Below, piece by piece: positions 43,825 through 52,834 of a stretch of 64,000 nt of DNA. Numbering within the stretch: the first letter of the stretch is position 1; every line of letters begins with the position of its first letter. Both the position numbers and the translations under genes were made by a program. The notes under the pieces are model-generated. The model saw nothing but the letters and a program-made list of their open reading frames with translations, was not told where the DNA came from and ran no database searches. Source of the stretch: Streptomyces genisteinicus. Its GTDB lineage: Bacteria > Actinomycetota > Actinomycetes > Streptomycetales > Streptomycetaceae. The stretch spans positions 1 to 64,000 of the forward strand of contig NZ_CP060825.1 in the NCBI RefSeq assembly GCF_014489615.1, in the 5' to 3' direction.

Positions 43825-44955
43825 GTGCTGTCCAGACCGTCCGTCGCCACGTATGTGAGATTCGCCGTGACCGCCCTCGCCGTCACCGGACTGCTCGCCG
43901 CCGCACCGGCCACGGCGAACTCCACGCCCCGAGCGGCCGCGGAGCCGACGTCCGCCGCCGTGGGCGTGAAGATGCCCACGGCCGTCGCCGACCGCCTCGG
44001 CACCGAGCGCGGGGCACTGGTGGACGCCGTGTCCGCGGACGTCCTCTCGCGGTCCCACGACGCCAGGGGCCTGGCCCCCGATGCCGCCGTCGGCAGGCTC
44101 GCGGAGGAAGGCCGCAAGGTGGTCGTGGACGTACGCACCGTCTCGGGCGACTGGGCCCGCGGCGTCGCCTACGTCGAGGCGTCACGCGCCCGGCACGGCG
44201 AGCCGGAGGGCTGGCTCTACATCGCCCACCGCGAGGACGGACGGTGGGTGGCGGGTCTCGAGGGCGACGGCGAGTTCGCCGACCACGTGGCCCGCTCCCC
44301 GCTGGTCGGCGCGGCGGAACGCCGGACGATGACGGCGTACGCCGAGCGCAGGACGACTCCGGACGCGCACGCCCCGCACACCTCGCATGCCTCGCATGCC
44401 TCGCACGCCTCGCAGGCCCCGCAGGTCGGGGTCCTGGCCAACACCAACGGGATGCTGCTGCCCTGGATGCCGGACTACTACATGACCCTGACCGGCGGCC
44501 CGCACTCCCACGACGGCGGAAGCGGCTACTGGAGCGCCCTCGACTTCGCCGGCGGCAACGCCAGCGGCCTGGTGCGCTCGTCCCGCGAGGGCACCGCGAC
44601 CTCGATGTGCGGAGCCGGCGGCGGGTGGACACGGGTGATCCACCCCGGCGGATTCTCCACGGACTACTACCACATGCGGAACACGACCTACTACAACGGG
44701 ACGGCCATCGGGCGCAGCGCCCTGCTCGGCAGCATCGGCACCGACACCTGCGCCGGCGGTTCGGCGACCGGCGCCCACGTGCACTGGAGCCTGCGCACGT
44801 ACGACGCCAACTACGTGGGCCAGTACACCTGGCTGAACGGGCGCACCATCGGTGGCTGGACCTGGTGGAACGGATCCAGCCAGTACTCCGGCTGCGGCAC
44901 CCGCCTCGGCGTCACGGCCTGCCCCGGGACGGCCATCTACAACCGCACCGGCTGA
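43825..44955 (+). CDS. Secreted M23 (LasA-type) metallopeptidase-like protein
   Basis: A 376-residue exported protein. The signal peptide is YVRFAVTALAVTGLLAAAPATA. A mixed N-terminal domain (about 40-180) is followed by a His/Ala/Ser linker with HAS repeats (about 185-200), and then a LasA-like M23 domain. Zinc-ligand text is present: HSHDGGSGYWSALDFAGG and, further on, GAHVHWSLR (HxH). M23 enzymes cut peptidoglycan cross-bridges or glycine-rich proteins. The GTG at 43825 has AAAGGGG upstream. Monocistronic. Proteins of this family in Streptomyces are typically cell-wall lytic or predatory-type enzymes. Confidence 0.85.
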   Translation: MLSRPSVATYVRFAVTALAVTGLLAAAPATANSTPRAAAEPTSAAVGVKMPTAVADRLGTERGALVDAVSADVLSRSHDARGLAPDAAVGRLAEEGRKVVVDVRTVSGDWARGVAYVEASRARHGEPEGWLYIAHREDGRWVAGLEGDGEFADHVARSPLVGAAERRTMTAYAERRTTPDAHAPHTSHASHASHASQAPQVGVLANTNGMLLPWMPDYYMTLTGGPHSHDGGSGYWSALDFAGGNASGLVRSSREGTATSMCGAGGGWTRVIHPGGFSTDYYHMRNTTYYNGTAIGRSALLGSIGTDTCAGGSATGAHVHWSLRTYDANYVGQYTWLNGRTIGGWTWWNGSSQYSGCGTRLGVTACPGTAIYNRTG

Positions 44956-44956
44956 C

Positions 44957-45012
44957 GGTCCGCGACGGACGCTCGGGGACGGCCGGTCCGCGACGGACGG
45001 TCGGGGACGGCC
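44957..45012. repeat. 28-bp tandem duplication
   Basis: GGTCCGCGACGGACG and the following 13 bp at 44957-44984 are repeated from 44985, with one or two changes. It lies just after the M23 gene. Slippage-type repeat. No function inferred. Confidence 0.6.
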
Positions 45013-45254
45013 GGGGCGGGTGTCGCCTCACCCGGACCGTCCCCGGCCCCGCCCGCGCCCTCGGACACTCGGGGGCGCGGGCGCACGCGTTCACTCGGGG
45101 GCGGACGCCTGGGCTCGGCAGCGGAAGGGGGTGTCTACCCGGGACGCCCCGCCCGCGACTACAGTCCGCGCCATGCCGCGGGCGAGGGAGTGCACGAGCG
45201 CGTGCGGGGGAAGCGGGCATGCCGGTCACCGGGCCTGCGCCCTCGTGAACTGCG

Positions 45255-45343
45255 CGACCTCCGCGGCCTTCGCGGCCTTCGCAGCCTTCACGGCCTTCGC
45301 GGCCTTCGCAACCTTCGCGGCCTTCGCAACCTTCGCGACCGCA
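45255..45343. repeat. Nine-base tandem repeat upstream of the P450 gene
   Basis: About nine copies of a 9-bp unit GCGGCCTTC, varying to GCAACCTTC, GCAGCCTTC and ACGGCCTTC, run from about 45255 to the ATG at 45344. It is open in several frames (Ala-Phe/Thr-Phe or Leu-Arg-Gly patterns), so it could be read as an N-terminal extension of the P450, but it more likely is an untranslated slippage repeat or a regulatory array. Confidence 0.7.
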
Positions 45344-45381
45344 TGAACGCCCCGCCCCTCGACCGGAAAGCGAGAGCTGTC

Positions 45382-46635
45382 ATGTCCACCACGTCCCCGT
45401 CCGTCACCGGCTGCCCGTTACGGATAGACCCGGCCGGCTCCGACATCCACGGCGAGGCCGCCGCACTGCGTCGGCGAGGCCCCGCGACCCGGGTTCTGCT
45501 GCCCGGGGACGTGCCGGCGTGGTCGGTGACCGACCCCGGCCTGATCCGCCGGCTGCTCACGCACTCCGGCATCTCCAAGGACCCCGCCCGGCACTGGCCG
45601 GCCTATGGCGATCTGCCCGAGACGTGGCCGCTGCGGATGTGGGTCGACGTCCGCAACGCCCTGACCGCGTACGGCAGCGAGCACCGGCGGCTGCGGCGTC
45701 CCCTGGCGGCAGCGTTCAGCACGCGCCGGGTCAGGGCCCTCGTGCCGCAGATCGAGGAGATCACCCACAGACTCCTCGACGACCTCGCCGCAGGCGACAC
45801 CGGCGACGTCGTCGACCTGCGCGCGCGGTTCGCCTGGCCGCTCCCCCTGCTCGGGGTCAACCGCGTCCTCGGCGTCCCCGACGCCCTGCACAACGGCTTC
45901 CGCGACACCGTCGGCCGGCTCTTCGACACCGCGGCGACCCCGGAGGAGGCGCTCGCCACGCGGGACCGGTTGTACGAGCTGATCCGGGAACTCGTCGACC
46001 GCAAGCGCGCGGAGCCCGCCGACGACGTGACCAGTGCGCTCGTCGAGGCGCAGGAGCGCGGCGAGTTGTCCGTCCAGGAACTCGAGGACAGCTTCGTCCT
46101 CCTCATCGGCGCCGGGCACGAGACGACCGTCAACCTTCTCGACCAGGCCATCACCAGTCTGCTCGCCGACCCCGGGCAGCTCGCCCTCGCCCGCTCGGGC
46201 GAGGTCGCGTGGAGCCGGGTCGTGGAGGAGACCCTGCGCCACCAGGCCCCGGTCGCGACGATCATCATGCGTTTCGCCGCCGACCGGGTGGTGGACGAGC
46301 CCACGGGCGTCACGTTCGAGCAGGGTGACGCGCTCGTCATCAACTTCGCGGCGGCCGGACGGGATCCGGGGCAGCACGGGCCGGACGCCGACACGTTCGA
46401 CGCGGCCCGGGCAGGCGCCCACGACCATCTGTCCTTCGGTCACGGGAACCATCTGTGCGTGGGTGCCGAACTGGCGCGCATCGAGGGCCGTATCGCCCTC
46501 GAAGCACTCTTCACACGCTTCCCCGGCATCCAGGTGGCCGTTCCGCCGGATCAGCTGCGCCCTCTGCCCAGCTTCATCTCCAACGGCCACCAGGCCCTGC
46601 CCGTGCTTCTCCGAGGGGCACGGCACAGTCGCTGA
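45382..46635 (+). CDS. Cytochrome P450
   Basis: A 417-residue soluble P450. The I-helix motif is GAGHETT (near residue 245), the ExxR motif is EETLR (near 282) and the haem-binding loop is FGHGNHLCVGAELAR, with proximal Cys359. It hydroxylates or epoxidises a small molecule with electrons from a ferredoxin, but no ferredoxin gene is adjacent. The start at 45382 is preferred for the family's usual length. ATG 45344 would add 13 residues, and an open frame continues further upstream through the 9-bp repeat. Followed by a 14-bp hairpin. Substrate unknown. Confidence 0.9.
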   Translation: MSTTSPSVTGCPLRIDPAGSDIHGEAAALRRRGPATRVLLPGDVPAWSVTDPGLIRRLLTHSGISKDPARHWPAYGDLPETWPLRMWVDVRNALTAYGSEHRRLRRPLAAAFSTRRVRALVPQIEEITHRLLDDLAAGDTGDVVDLRARFAWPLPLLGVNRVLGVPDALHNGFRDTVGRLFDTAATPEEALATRDRLYELIRELVDRKRAEPADDVTSALVEAQERGELSVQELEDSFVLLIGAGHETTVNLLDQAITSLLADPGQLALARSGEVAWSRVVEETLRHQAPVATIIMRFAADRVVDEPTGVTFEQGDALVINFAAAGRDPGQHGPDADTFDAARAGAHDHLSFGHGNHLCVGAELARIEGRIALEALFTRFPGIQVAVPPDQLRPLPSFISNGHQALPVLLRGARHSR

Positions 46636-47440
46636 CCGGGAGCGGGGCCGCCGGTCGGCGCCGCCGCCGACGCGTCCCGCTCCGGCTCCCGGTCCTGGTC
46701 CTGGTCCCGATGGGGGGCCGGGTCGGGATCCGGGGGCCGGCGTCGCGGTCCCGATCACGGCGACGGACTCCAGTGGTCGGGGCGGGTCGCCGTGCTGAGA
46801 CGCGGTGGCCGGTCCTCCGCTGCGGTGGAGGACCGGCCACCGGCGGGGGCGCGTGCGCGAGGCTCCGAGAACCGCCTGCCCTGTGGGCGGGGCAGGTGCG
46901 CCTGACGCTGCGCGGGACGCGGCCGGGCGCCCGGCGTCCTGGCGTGCGCGTCCTGGCGTGCGCGTCCTGAGGCCGACGGGGACGCGGAAGCCGGTGAGCA
47001 CCGCCCCACGGATGCGATGGGGCGGGAGGCAGGGCGGGCGGCCACGGTCCGCGCCGTCGGCGCAGCTGCCCGACCAGCGGCGGGGCGGGGCCGCCCGTCC
47101 CGCCGCGGTGCCGTCCCGGGACTCCCGGAGCGCTCCGCTCCTCTTCGAGCGGCCCGCGCCCGCCTCCTCGTGGACCCCGCGGGTCCGCCTGCCCGACGAC
47201 GCCTCGGTCCGACCGATTTCAGGCCATTCAGGCGAGCGTCCGCGCTGCCCTCCGAGCGCCGGTTCCAGAAACCTTTCCCTCGCCGACTCCTCCGGGACGG
47301 TCCCCTCCCCGGGACAGCCGCCGCGGTCTGCGGCGGCGGCTCACGCACTGTCCGGATCCCGGCATCGCACCCCCCTGATTGTCAGTGGCGTCGCGGAAGG
47401 TTCCACAACAGCCCGTCGCCACCTCACCGAGGAGGAACAG
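46636..47440. other. Intergenic region between the P450 and the exporter operon, 805 bp
   Basis: Apart from the hairpin at 46805-46840 and a short GGCGTCCTGGCGTGC-type repeat near 46940-46970, I see nothing supported. The last 150 bp is the likely promoter region of the operon starting at 47441. Confidence 0.5.
46805..46840 (+). terminator. 14-bp hairpin after the P450 gene
   Basis: GTGGCCGGTCCTCC at 46805-46818 pairs perfectly with GGAGGACCGGCCAC at 46827-46840 across an 8-nt loop. Confidence 0.65.
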
Positions 47441-47809
47441 ATGTCCCGCCGCCTGCTCGCGATACCCCGCGCGTGTGACGCCACCCGCCCCGTCAGCGTG
47501 ACGAGCGCGTCGAACCACCCCGTACCCGGACGGCAGTCGGCCGCCGCGCCGGTGCCCGGTTCCGCGCCCGGACCGCGGCCCGGCCGGTCCCGTACCGGGC
47601 GTCCGCCCGGCCATGCCGCCCGGGTCCTCCAGCAGATCGACTCCGAGGAGACTTCCGTGAACCCCTTGCCCACCTCCGGCGCGGCGCGTGCCGCGTTCGG
47701 CAGCCCTCCCGCTCTGCCCGTGGCGCCGGCCTCGCTCCGGCGTCCGTCGGACGCGCGCCGAGCCCCGTTCGCGTCGGCCTCACGACCGTCACCGAGGTGG
47801 GGGGCATGA
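47441..47809 (+). CDS. Small ORF, up to 122 aa, upstream of an ABC exporter
   Basis: The ATG at 47441 has AGGAGGA 5 nt upstream, and the frame stays open to a TGA at 47807-47809. The product is Pro/Arg/Ala-rich and low in complexity. An internal GTG at 47657 also has a good ribosome binding site (GAGGAG, 6 nt) and would give a 50-residue peptide, MNPLPTSGAARAAFGSPPAL onward. Its stop overlaps the start of the next small ORF (ATGA), and that one overlaps the exporter start, which supports real, coupled translation. Not recognised. Could be a precursor peptide or a translated leader. Confidence 0.4.
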   Translation: MSRRLLAIPRACDATRPVSVTSASNHPVPGRQSAAAPVPGSAPGPRPGRSRTGRPPGHAARVLQQIDSEETSVNPLPTSGAARAAFGSPPALPVAPASLRRPSDARRAPFASASRPSPRWGA

Positions 47810-47886
47810 ACGACGCGACGGCCCACTCGCCGGCCCCGCGCGGGCACCTCACCGGTGACCGGATCGTGGCGGGGGTGACCACGTGA
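47806..47886 (+). CDS. Very small ORF, 26 aa, coupled to the ABC exporter
   Basis: The ATG at 47806 overlaps the previous stop (ATGA), and the TGA at 47884-47886 overlaps the exporter's GTG (GTGA). The product is MNDATAHSPAPRGHLTGDRI plus six residues. The double 4-nt overlap is more than chance would favour, but no family can be named for so short a peptide. Confidence 0.4.
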   Translation: MNDATAHSPAPRGHLTGDRIVAGVTT

Positions 47887-49832
47887 AGCCACCCCGCCCC
47901 GCCACCGGCCGACAGGTGCCGGAGACCGGTCGGCGTGAACCGGGTGCCCCGGCGAACGTTCCCGCGGCCCGCCCGGCGGATGATCCACGGCCCTCCGCTC
48001 CCCCGGAGCTCGACTACAACGGGCGCAGGCACCGCAGGGCGATGGACGACGCCACCCTGTGGGACATGGCGCGCAGGATCCCGACGGCACTCGCCCAGAC
48101 GGCCCGGCTGGCCTGGTCGGTGGACCGTCGGATGACGGCCACCATCCTCGTGTGCCAAGTGCTCTCGGGACTCGGGACCGCCGTGATGCTGACCGCGGTC
48201 TCCCGTGCACTCCCCCACCTCACGGCATCCGACGCCCGCACGGGGCTCACCCAGGCGTGGCCCGCGCTCACCGTCGCGGTGGCCGCGATGGCGACGGGAT
48301 CCGGCATGTGGATCCTCGCGGACTGGGCCACCCGCCGCCTCAATCCGAAGATCGCCTCCGCCGCCGATCTCACGCTGGTCGACCTCCACATGAAGGCCGA
48401 ACTGTCCGCGTACGACACCGAGGGGTTCACCGACCGGAGCCAGGCGGCGGAGATCGGCGCCATGCGGGCGGTGGACCTCGCGGACGACGCGAAGACCCTG
48501 ACAGGCGGCTTCGTCCAGTTGGTCTCGGCCGCCACCGTCCTCACCTCCCTCCACCCCCTGCTGCTGGGAGTCCTGGTGCTGTCGGTCCTCCCCAGGGGCC
48601 TCGGCGGGGTGATCGCCGCACGCATCGACTACCGGGTCCACGACCGGACGATCTCCGCCCGCAACGTGCGCGGCATGATGCGCTGGTGGCTCACCACCTC
48701 GGAACTCGCCGACGAATTGCGCGCCAACACCATGCGCCCGTACCTGCAGTCCTGGTACCGGGCCATGTGCGACCGCGTCGAAGGACGCGAACTCGAGGGC
48801 GCCCGCCCCTATCTGCTGGTGACGCTCCTCGCGGCTTCCCTCTCCGGCCTGTTCACGCTCGGCATGTGGGTGTCGCTGGCGGCGCTCGCCGTCTCGGGAG
48901 CCATGTCCACCGCGATCGCCGGCACCGCCATCGTGGCCTCGCAGACCGCGGGACGGGCCCTCAACTCGATCGTCCGCTACGGCGCGGTGATGTTCCACCA
49001 CGGCCTCTACCTCAGTGACTACCACACCTTCATCGGCGAGGTCCGCTCCAGTGCCACGGCCCGTGGCACGACCCGGGCCCCGGCGCCTCGGCGCATCCGC
49101 CTGTGCGGGGCCGGATTCACCTACCCCGGCCGGGACGAACCCGCCCTCCATCCCGTCACACTTACTCTCGAACGCGGCGAGATCGTCGCCCTGGTCGGCG
49201 AGAACGGCGCCGGCAAGTCCACCCTGATCCGGATGATCACGGGGCTGACCGTGCCGACCGCCGGAAGCGTCCGCTGGGACGACACCGACCTCGCCACCGC
49301 CGATGCGGAGTCGGCGTGGCGGCATGTCGGGCTGGTCCCCCAGAAGAACGGGCACTGGCCACTGCGCGTGCGGGAGAACATCACGCTCGGCCAGCCCCGT
49401 GAGCACGGCGACGAAGGCGTCTGGGACGCGGCGGGACGCGTGGGCATGACCGAGGCCCTGGAGCGGCTTCCCGACGGGCTCGACACTCTGCTGGCGCGTT
49501 CGGTCTGGGGCGGACACGAACTCTCCGGCGGTCAGTGGCAGCGTCTGGCCTGCGCCAGGGCCATGTACCGCGAGCCCGCCGTGCTCGTCCTCGACGAGCC
49601 GACCAGCGAGATGGACGCCCGTGGCGAACACCTGATCTTCCGTGAACTGCGCGCCATGGCACGGGACCGGATCACCGTCGTCGTCACCCACCGCCTGGAC
49701 AACGTGCGGATGGCGGACCGGGTCATCGTCCTCGACCAGGGCCGCGTCCGCGAGCAGGGCACCTTCGACGACCTCGTCGCGACCGAAGGGAGTCTGCTCG
49801 GCGAGCTGTACGCGCTCGCCCAGGACCGCTGA
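47883..49832 (+). CDS. ABC exporter, fused membrane and ATPase domains (half-transporter)
   Basis: A 649-residue protein. A proline-rich cytosolic tail of about 70 residues precedes an ABC exporter membrane domain (about 80-390; segments such as TATILVCQVLSGLGTAVMLT, AWPALTVAVAAMATGSGMWIL, LLVTLLAASLSGLFTLGMWVS). The ATPase follows with Walker A VGENGAGKSTL, signature ELSGGQWQRLACARA and Walker B AVLVLDEPTSEMDARGE. It probably works as a homodimer. The SGGQWQR signature and architecture are frequent in peptide exporters of Streptomyces RiPP loci, but no modification enzyme is next to it. The GTG at 47883 is set by the overlap. Confidence 0.85.
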   Translation: MKPPRPATGRQVPETGRREPGAPANVPAARPADDPRPSAPPELDYNGRRHRRAMDDATLWDMARRIPTALAQTARLAWSVDRRMTATILVCQVLSGLGTAVMLTAVSRALPHLTASDARTGLTQAWPALTVAVAAMATGSGMWILADWATRRLNPKIASAADLTLVDLHMKAELSAYDTEGFTDRSQAAEIGAMRAVDLADDAKTLTGGFVQLVSAATVLTSLHPLLLGVLVLSVLPRGLGGVIAARIDYRVHDRTISARNVRGMMRWWLTTSELADELRANTMRPYLQSWYRAMCDRVEGRELEGARPYLLVTLLAASLSGLFTLGMWVSLAALAVSGAMSTAIAGTAIVASQTAGRALNSIVRYGAVMFHHGLYLSDYHTFIGEVRSSATARGTTRAPAPRRIRLCGAGFTYPGRDEPALHPVTLTLERGEIVALVGENGAGKSTLIRMITGLTVPTAGSVRWDDTDLATADAESAWRHVGLVPQKNGHWPLRVRENITLGQPREHGDEGVWDAAGRVGMTEALERLPDGLDTLLARSVWGGHELSGGQWQRLACARAMYREPAVLVLDEPTSEMDARGEHLIFRELRAMARDRITVVVTHRLDNVRMADRVIVLDQGRVREQGTFDDLVATEGSLLGELYALAQDR

Positions 49833-49851
49833 CGGGTCCGCCACCACCCGT

Positions 49852-49879
49852 GCGGGGCCGCGCACCGTCGCGGCCCCGC
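49852..49879 (+). terminator. 11-bp hairpin terminator after the ABC exporter
   Basis: GCGGGGCCGCG at 49852-49862 pairs with CGCGGCCCCGC at 49869-49879 across a 6-nt loop, 19 bp after the stop codon. Confidence 0.7.
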
Positions 49880-49934
49880 CCGGCCCCCGCCCCCGTCCGG
49901 GTGCCGGTTCCGGGGGCGGCAGGTGCCGCTCCCG

Positions 49935-49965
49935 GTACCGGACCGGTCCCTGCCCGGTCCGGTAC
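49935..49965. terminator. 12-bp hairpin facing the DUF4246 gene
   Basis: GTACCGGACCGG at 49935-49946 pairs perfectly with CCGGTCCGGTAC at 49954-49965 across a 7-nt loop. It lies 30 bp after the end of the minus-strand gene and is probably its terminator. Confidence 0.65.
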
Positions 49966-49995
49966 GTCACCGGCGGCGGGCAGGCGGCAGCGGGT

Positions 49996-51504
49996 TCAGT
50001 GTTCGCAGAGGGAGAACTCCCGCTCGTAGACCTCCTCGTTGTGTTCGTCGATGAAGAACTTGCGTTCCTGCATGAGCTGCTCGCGAAACTCCTCGGCCTG
50101 CGCCAGGGTCATGGTCGACGTGGCGGACCACGGCTGCTGCGGGGGCACGTCGGAGGTCGAGACGATCCTTCGGGACGGGTCGACCAGGAAGAAGGCGAGT
50201 ATCTTCCGGTGCCCGGGGCGGCCGGGATCCGCGAGGCGGAACGGGCTCACGCGGTGCTGGAGGGTGTTGGGGAACGCCAGACAGCGGCCGGCCGGGGTCG
50301 GCGCCGATCCCAGCGTCTGGTTGAGGGCGTCCTCGTTCTCCAGGCCGTAGACCTCGCGGAGGCCGTTGTCGTCGTTCTGCTCGTAGTTCGGGTCGTCGAG
50401 TGCCGTCCGGAAGGCGAGCCGGCTCTCGGTGATGTTCTCGCTGTCCCAGTAGTAGATGCCGGTCGAGACGATCCGCTCGTTCAGCATCCCCTCCACGTGC
50501 CAGGAGCCGCCGGGGTACTCGGGCTTCTCCGGGGTGAGGTGGATGGTGGCGAGCTTCACGATGACCTGGAGGCGGCGGCCGCGCAGGTCGACCCGGGCGG
50601 AGGCGTCCGCCGGCACGGGCGGGACGAAGTCGGGCGCGTCCGGGACGACCGGACTGCGGGTCTCCCACCAGTCGTCCATCGCCTCCTCCCAGGCGAGAAC
50701 GGCCTCGTCGTAGGCGTCGTCGTCGCTGTAGGCGTCCTCGTCCGGGTGCTCCGGCTCCGAGTCGTACCACCCGTAGGGGTCGGCGGTGATGCGCAGGGGC
50801 CGCGGATGGCGCAGGTCGGTCAGCACGTTCTCCCACAGCGGGCGGAAGAGTGCGAGCAGGTCCGGGAGGACGGAGGCCAGTTCGCGATGGGTGTCGGGGT
50901 GGAGGTTGTTGACGTACGAGCGGAGGGCGACGCCGCCGTCGTCACCGACCTCGATGTCGGTGGGCAGCCACTGGAACTTCTCCGAGAACTCGTACTTCGC
51001 GTACCGGTCGGCCACGTTCTCCCACGCCCGGCCGGGGCCGCCGCTCACGTCCTTCACCAGGCAGAAGAGCGAGGGATGGACCAGGTCGAGCACCAGTCCG
51101 CCGGAGCCCGGATGCCAGTCCTGCTCCTCGGCGGGAACCTCCTCCAGGACGCGTACCGCTTCGGCCAGACGGGAGCGGAGGCCGTCGTCGACCAGTGCGT
51201 CCGACTGCCACACCCCGTCCACCGCGGACACCTCGACACCGGTGCGTGCGTCCCGCAGCGCGGCGTAGTGGGCGAGTTCGGCGATGACGTAACGGACCTG
51301 TGCCTCGGTGAGCCCCTGGGCGAGCGCCTCCTCGGTCCACCGGGCGGTGATGCCGTCGTCGTGCATCTTGTCGAACCACCGCGGCTTCGACCGTATGAGT
51401 GCGCTGCACCGCATCATCTGGAGTTCGCGCAGGGTGCGGGGTGCCGCGAACGGCAGGGCGCGAGAGGCTCGGAAGGGCAGCGGGAAGGCGGACAGGGCGG
51501 TCAA
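49996..51504 (-). CDS. DUF4246 domain protein (2-oxoglutarate oxygenase-like)
   Basis: A 502-residue soluble protein that matches DUF4246. The N-terminal FAAPRTLRELQMMRCSALIRSKPRWFDKM and the core GSWHVEGMLNERIVSTGIYYWDSENITESRLAFR are characteristic. The His of SWHVEG and the His of FPNTLQHRVSPF, with an Asp/Glu, may form the iron site of a jelly-roll oxygenase. An acidic insert (EPEHPDEDAYSDDDAYDEA) lies at about residues 245-265. The family is best known from fungi and some actinobacteria and has no settled function. The TTG at 51504 is kept because the family N-terminus begins right there. Convergent with the ABC exporter. Confidence 0.8.
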   Translation of the reverse strand: MTALSAFPLPFRASRALPFAAPRTLRELQMMRCSALIRSKPRWFDKMHDDGITARWTEEALAQGLTEAQVRYVIAELAHYAALRDARTGVEVSAVDGVWQSDALVDDGLRSRLAEAVRVLEEVPAEEQDWHPGSGGLVLDLVHPSLFCLVKDVSGGPGRAWENVADRYAKYEFSEKFQWLPTDIEVGDDGGVALRSYVNNLHPDTHRELASVLPDLLALFRPLWENVLTDLRHPRPLRITADPYGWYDSEPEHPDEDAYSDDDAYDEAVLAWEEAMDDWWETRSPVVPDAPDFVPPVPADASARVDLRGRRLQVIVKLATIHLTPEKPEYPGGSWHVEGMLNERIVSTGIYYWDSENITESRLAFRTALDDPNYEQNDDNGLREVYGLENEDALNQTLGSAPTPAGRCLAFPNTLQHRVSPFRLADPGRPGHRKILAFFLVDPSRRIVSTSDVPPQQPWSATSTMTLAQAEEFREQLMQERKFFIDEHNEEVYEREFSLCEH

Positions 51505-51701
51505 TTCTCTTGGTCCTCACAGTCGGTTCGCGGTGGCCGGAAGGATACGGGAGCCGACTGACACCGCTGCCTCGGCCTCGTTCCCGGCGCTCCCCGCCAC
51601 CCGCTCCGGCTTCCGTCCGCCGGGTGCACCGGGCGCCGGGCAGGGCAGGCGATACGGCCGGGCGGCGGTGGTCCGGATCGCGCCCGTCGTAACCTCTTCC
51701 C

Positions 51702-52658
51702 GTGTCTCCTCCCCGTCTGCACCGTGTCGCCGTCCTGGTCCTCGAGGGGGCGAAGCCGCTGGACGTCGGGATTCCCGCCCAGGTGTTCACGACCCGCGAG
51801 AGCATGCCGTACGAGGTACGGGTGTGCGGGGCCGCGCCCGGTCTCGTGACCGGTGGCGACGGTCTCGCCTACGACGTCGCGCACGGACTGGACGCCGTCG
51901 CGTGGGCCGACATCGTCTTCGTCCCGGGCTACCGGTTCCCGGACCGCGAGGACCCGCCGCGGGCCGTGGTGGACGCGCTCGTCGCCGCCCACCGGCGCGG
52001 GGCGCGGCTCGCAGCCATCTCGACGGGAGCCTTCGCCCTGGCCGCCACCGGCCTGCTCGACGGCAGGCGGGCCACGACGCACTGGCACTACACCCGGGCC
52101 CTCATGGCCAGGCATCCGCTCGTCCGGGTCGACGAGAACGTCCTCTTCGTCGACGAGGGCAGTGTGCTCACCTCGGCCGGAGCCGCCTCAGGCATCGACC
52201 TGTGCCTGCACATCCTGCGCGGCGACCTCGGGGTCGCCGCCTCCAACCACGCGGCCCGCCGGCTGGTGGCGGCCCCCTACCGAAGCGGCGGACAGGCGCA
52301 GTACGTGCCGCGCAGCGTGCCCGAACCGCTGGGCGAGCAGTTCGCCGCCACCCGCGAGTGGGCGCTGCACCGTCTCGGTGAACCGCTGACCCTGGACGTG
52401 CTGGCGCGGCAGGCGGGGGTCTCGGCGCGCACGTTCTCCCGGCGCTTCGTGGAGGAGACCGGGTACACCCCGATGCAGTGGGTGATGCGGGCCCGGATCG
52501 ACCTGGCGCGCGAACTGCTGGAACGCTCGCAGCGCGGTGTCGAGCAGATCGCGGCCGACGTCGGGCTCGGCACCGGATCCAATCTGCGCCTGCACTTCCA
52601 GCGCATTCTCGGCACCACGCCCAGCGAGTACCGGCGCACCTTCACCCGGGGCGAGTGA
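51702..52658 (+). CDS. GlxA family transcriptional regulator (DJ-1/PfpI plus AraC HTH)
   Basis: A 318-residue regulator. The N-terminal DJ-1/PfpI-like domain (about 1-190) has VAVLVLEGAKPLDVGIPAQVF and AISTGAFALAATGLLDGRRATTHWHY. The nucleophile elbow has Ser-Thr-Gly rather than Cys, so it is a sensor and not an enzyme. The C-terminal AraC HTH (about 215-315) ends LGTGSNLRLHFQRILGTTPSEYRRTF. The GTG at 51702 has no clear ribosome binding site, so the transcript may be leaderless. Probably controls nearby metabolism, but the target is not evident. Confidence 0.9.
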   Translation: MSPPRLHRVAVLVLEGAKPLDVGIPAQVFTTRESMPYEVRVCGAAPGLVTGGDGLAYDVAHGLDAVAWADIVFVPGYRFPDREDPPRAVVDALVAAHRRGARLAAISTGAFALAATGLLDGRRATTHWHYTRALMARHPLVRVDENVLFVDEGSVLTSAGAASGIDLCLHILRGDLGVAASNHAARRLVAAPYRSGGQAQYVPRSVPEPLGEQFAATREWALHRLGEPLTLDVLARQAGVSARTFSRRFVEETGYTPMQWVMRARIDLARELLERSQRGVEQIAADVGLGTGSNLRLHFQRILGTTPSEYRRTFTRGE

Positions 52659-52714
52659 GCTGACGGAGACGGGCTGCGCGTGGCGGGCCGGCGGGCGGAC
52701 GCCCGACGGCGCGC

Positions 52715-52737
52715 GGCCGGCCCGGGGAGGGCCGGCC
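52715..52737 (+). terminator. 9-bp hairpin after the GlxA-type gene
   Basis: GGCCGGCCC at 52715-52723 pairs with GGGCCGGCC at 52729-52737 across a 5-nt loop, in the gap before the GAPDH gene. Confidence 0.55.
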
Positions 52738-52834
52738 CGTGGCTGGCGGGATCCTTGTGAACCGTGGCGATCACGCCACTGTCCGCCGTGCCCGGCGCGA
52801 GCGAGTCTGGTGGGGAACGGAAGGGACACCATTC

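Noticed and set aside
47017..47348. Frames in the 0.8-kb gap before the small ORFs
   Set aside because: Arg/Ala/Pro-rich frames on both strands without ribosome binding sites or motifs.
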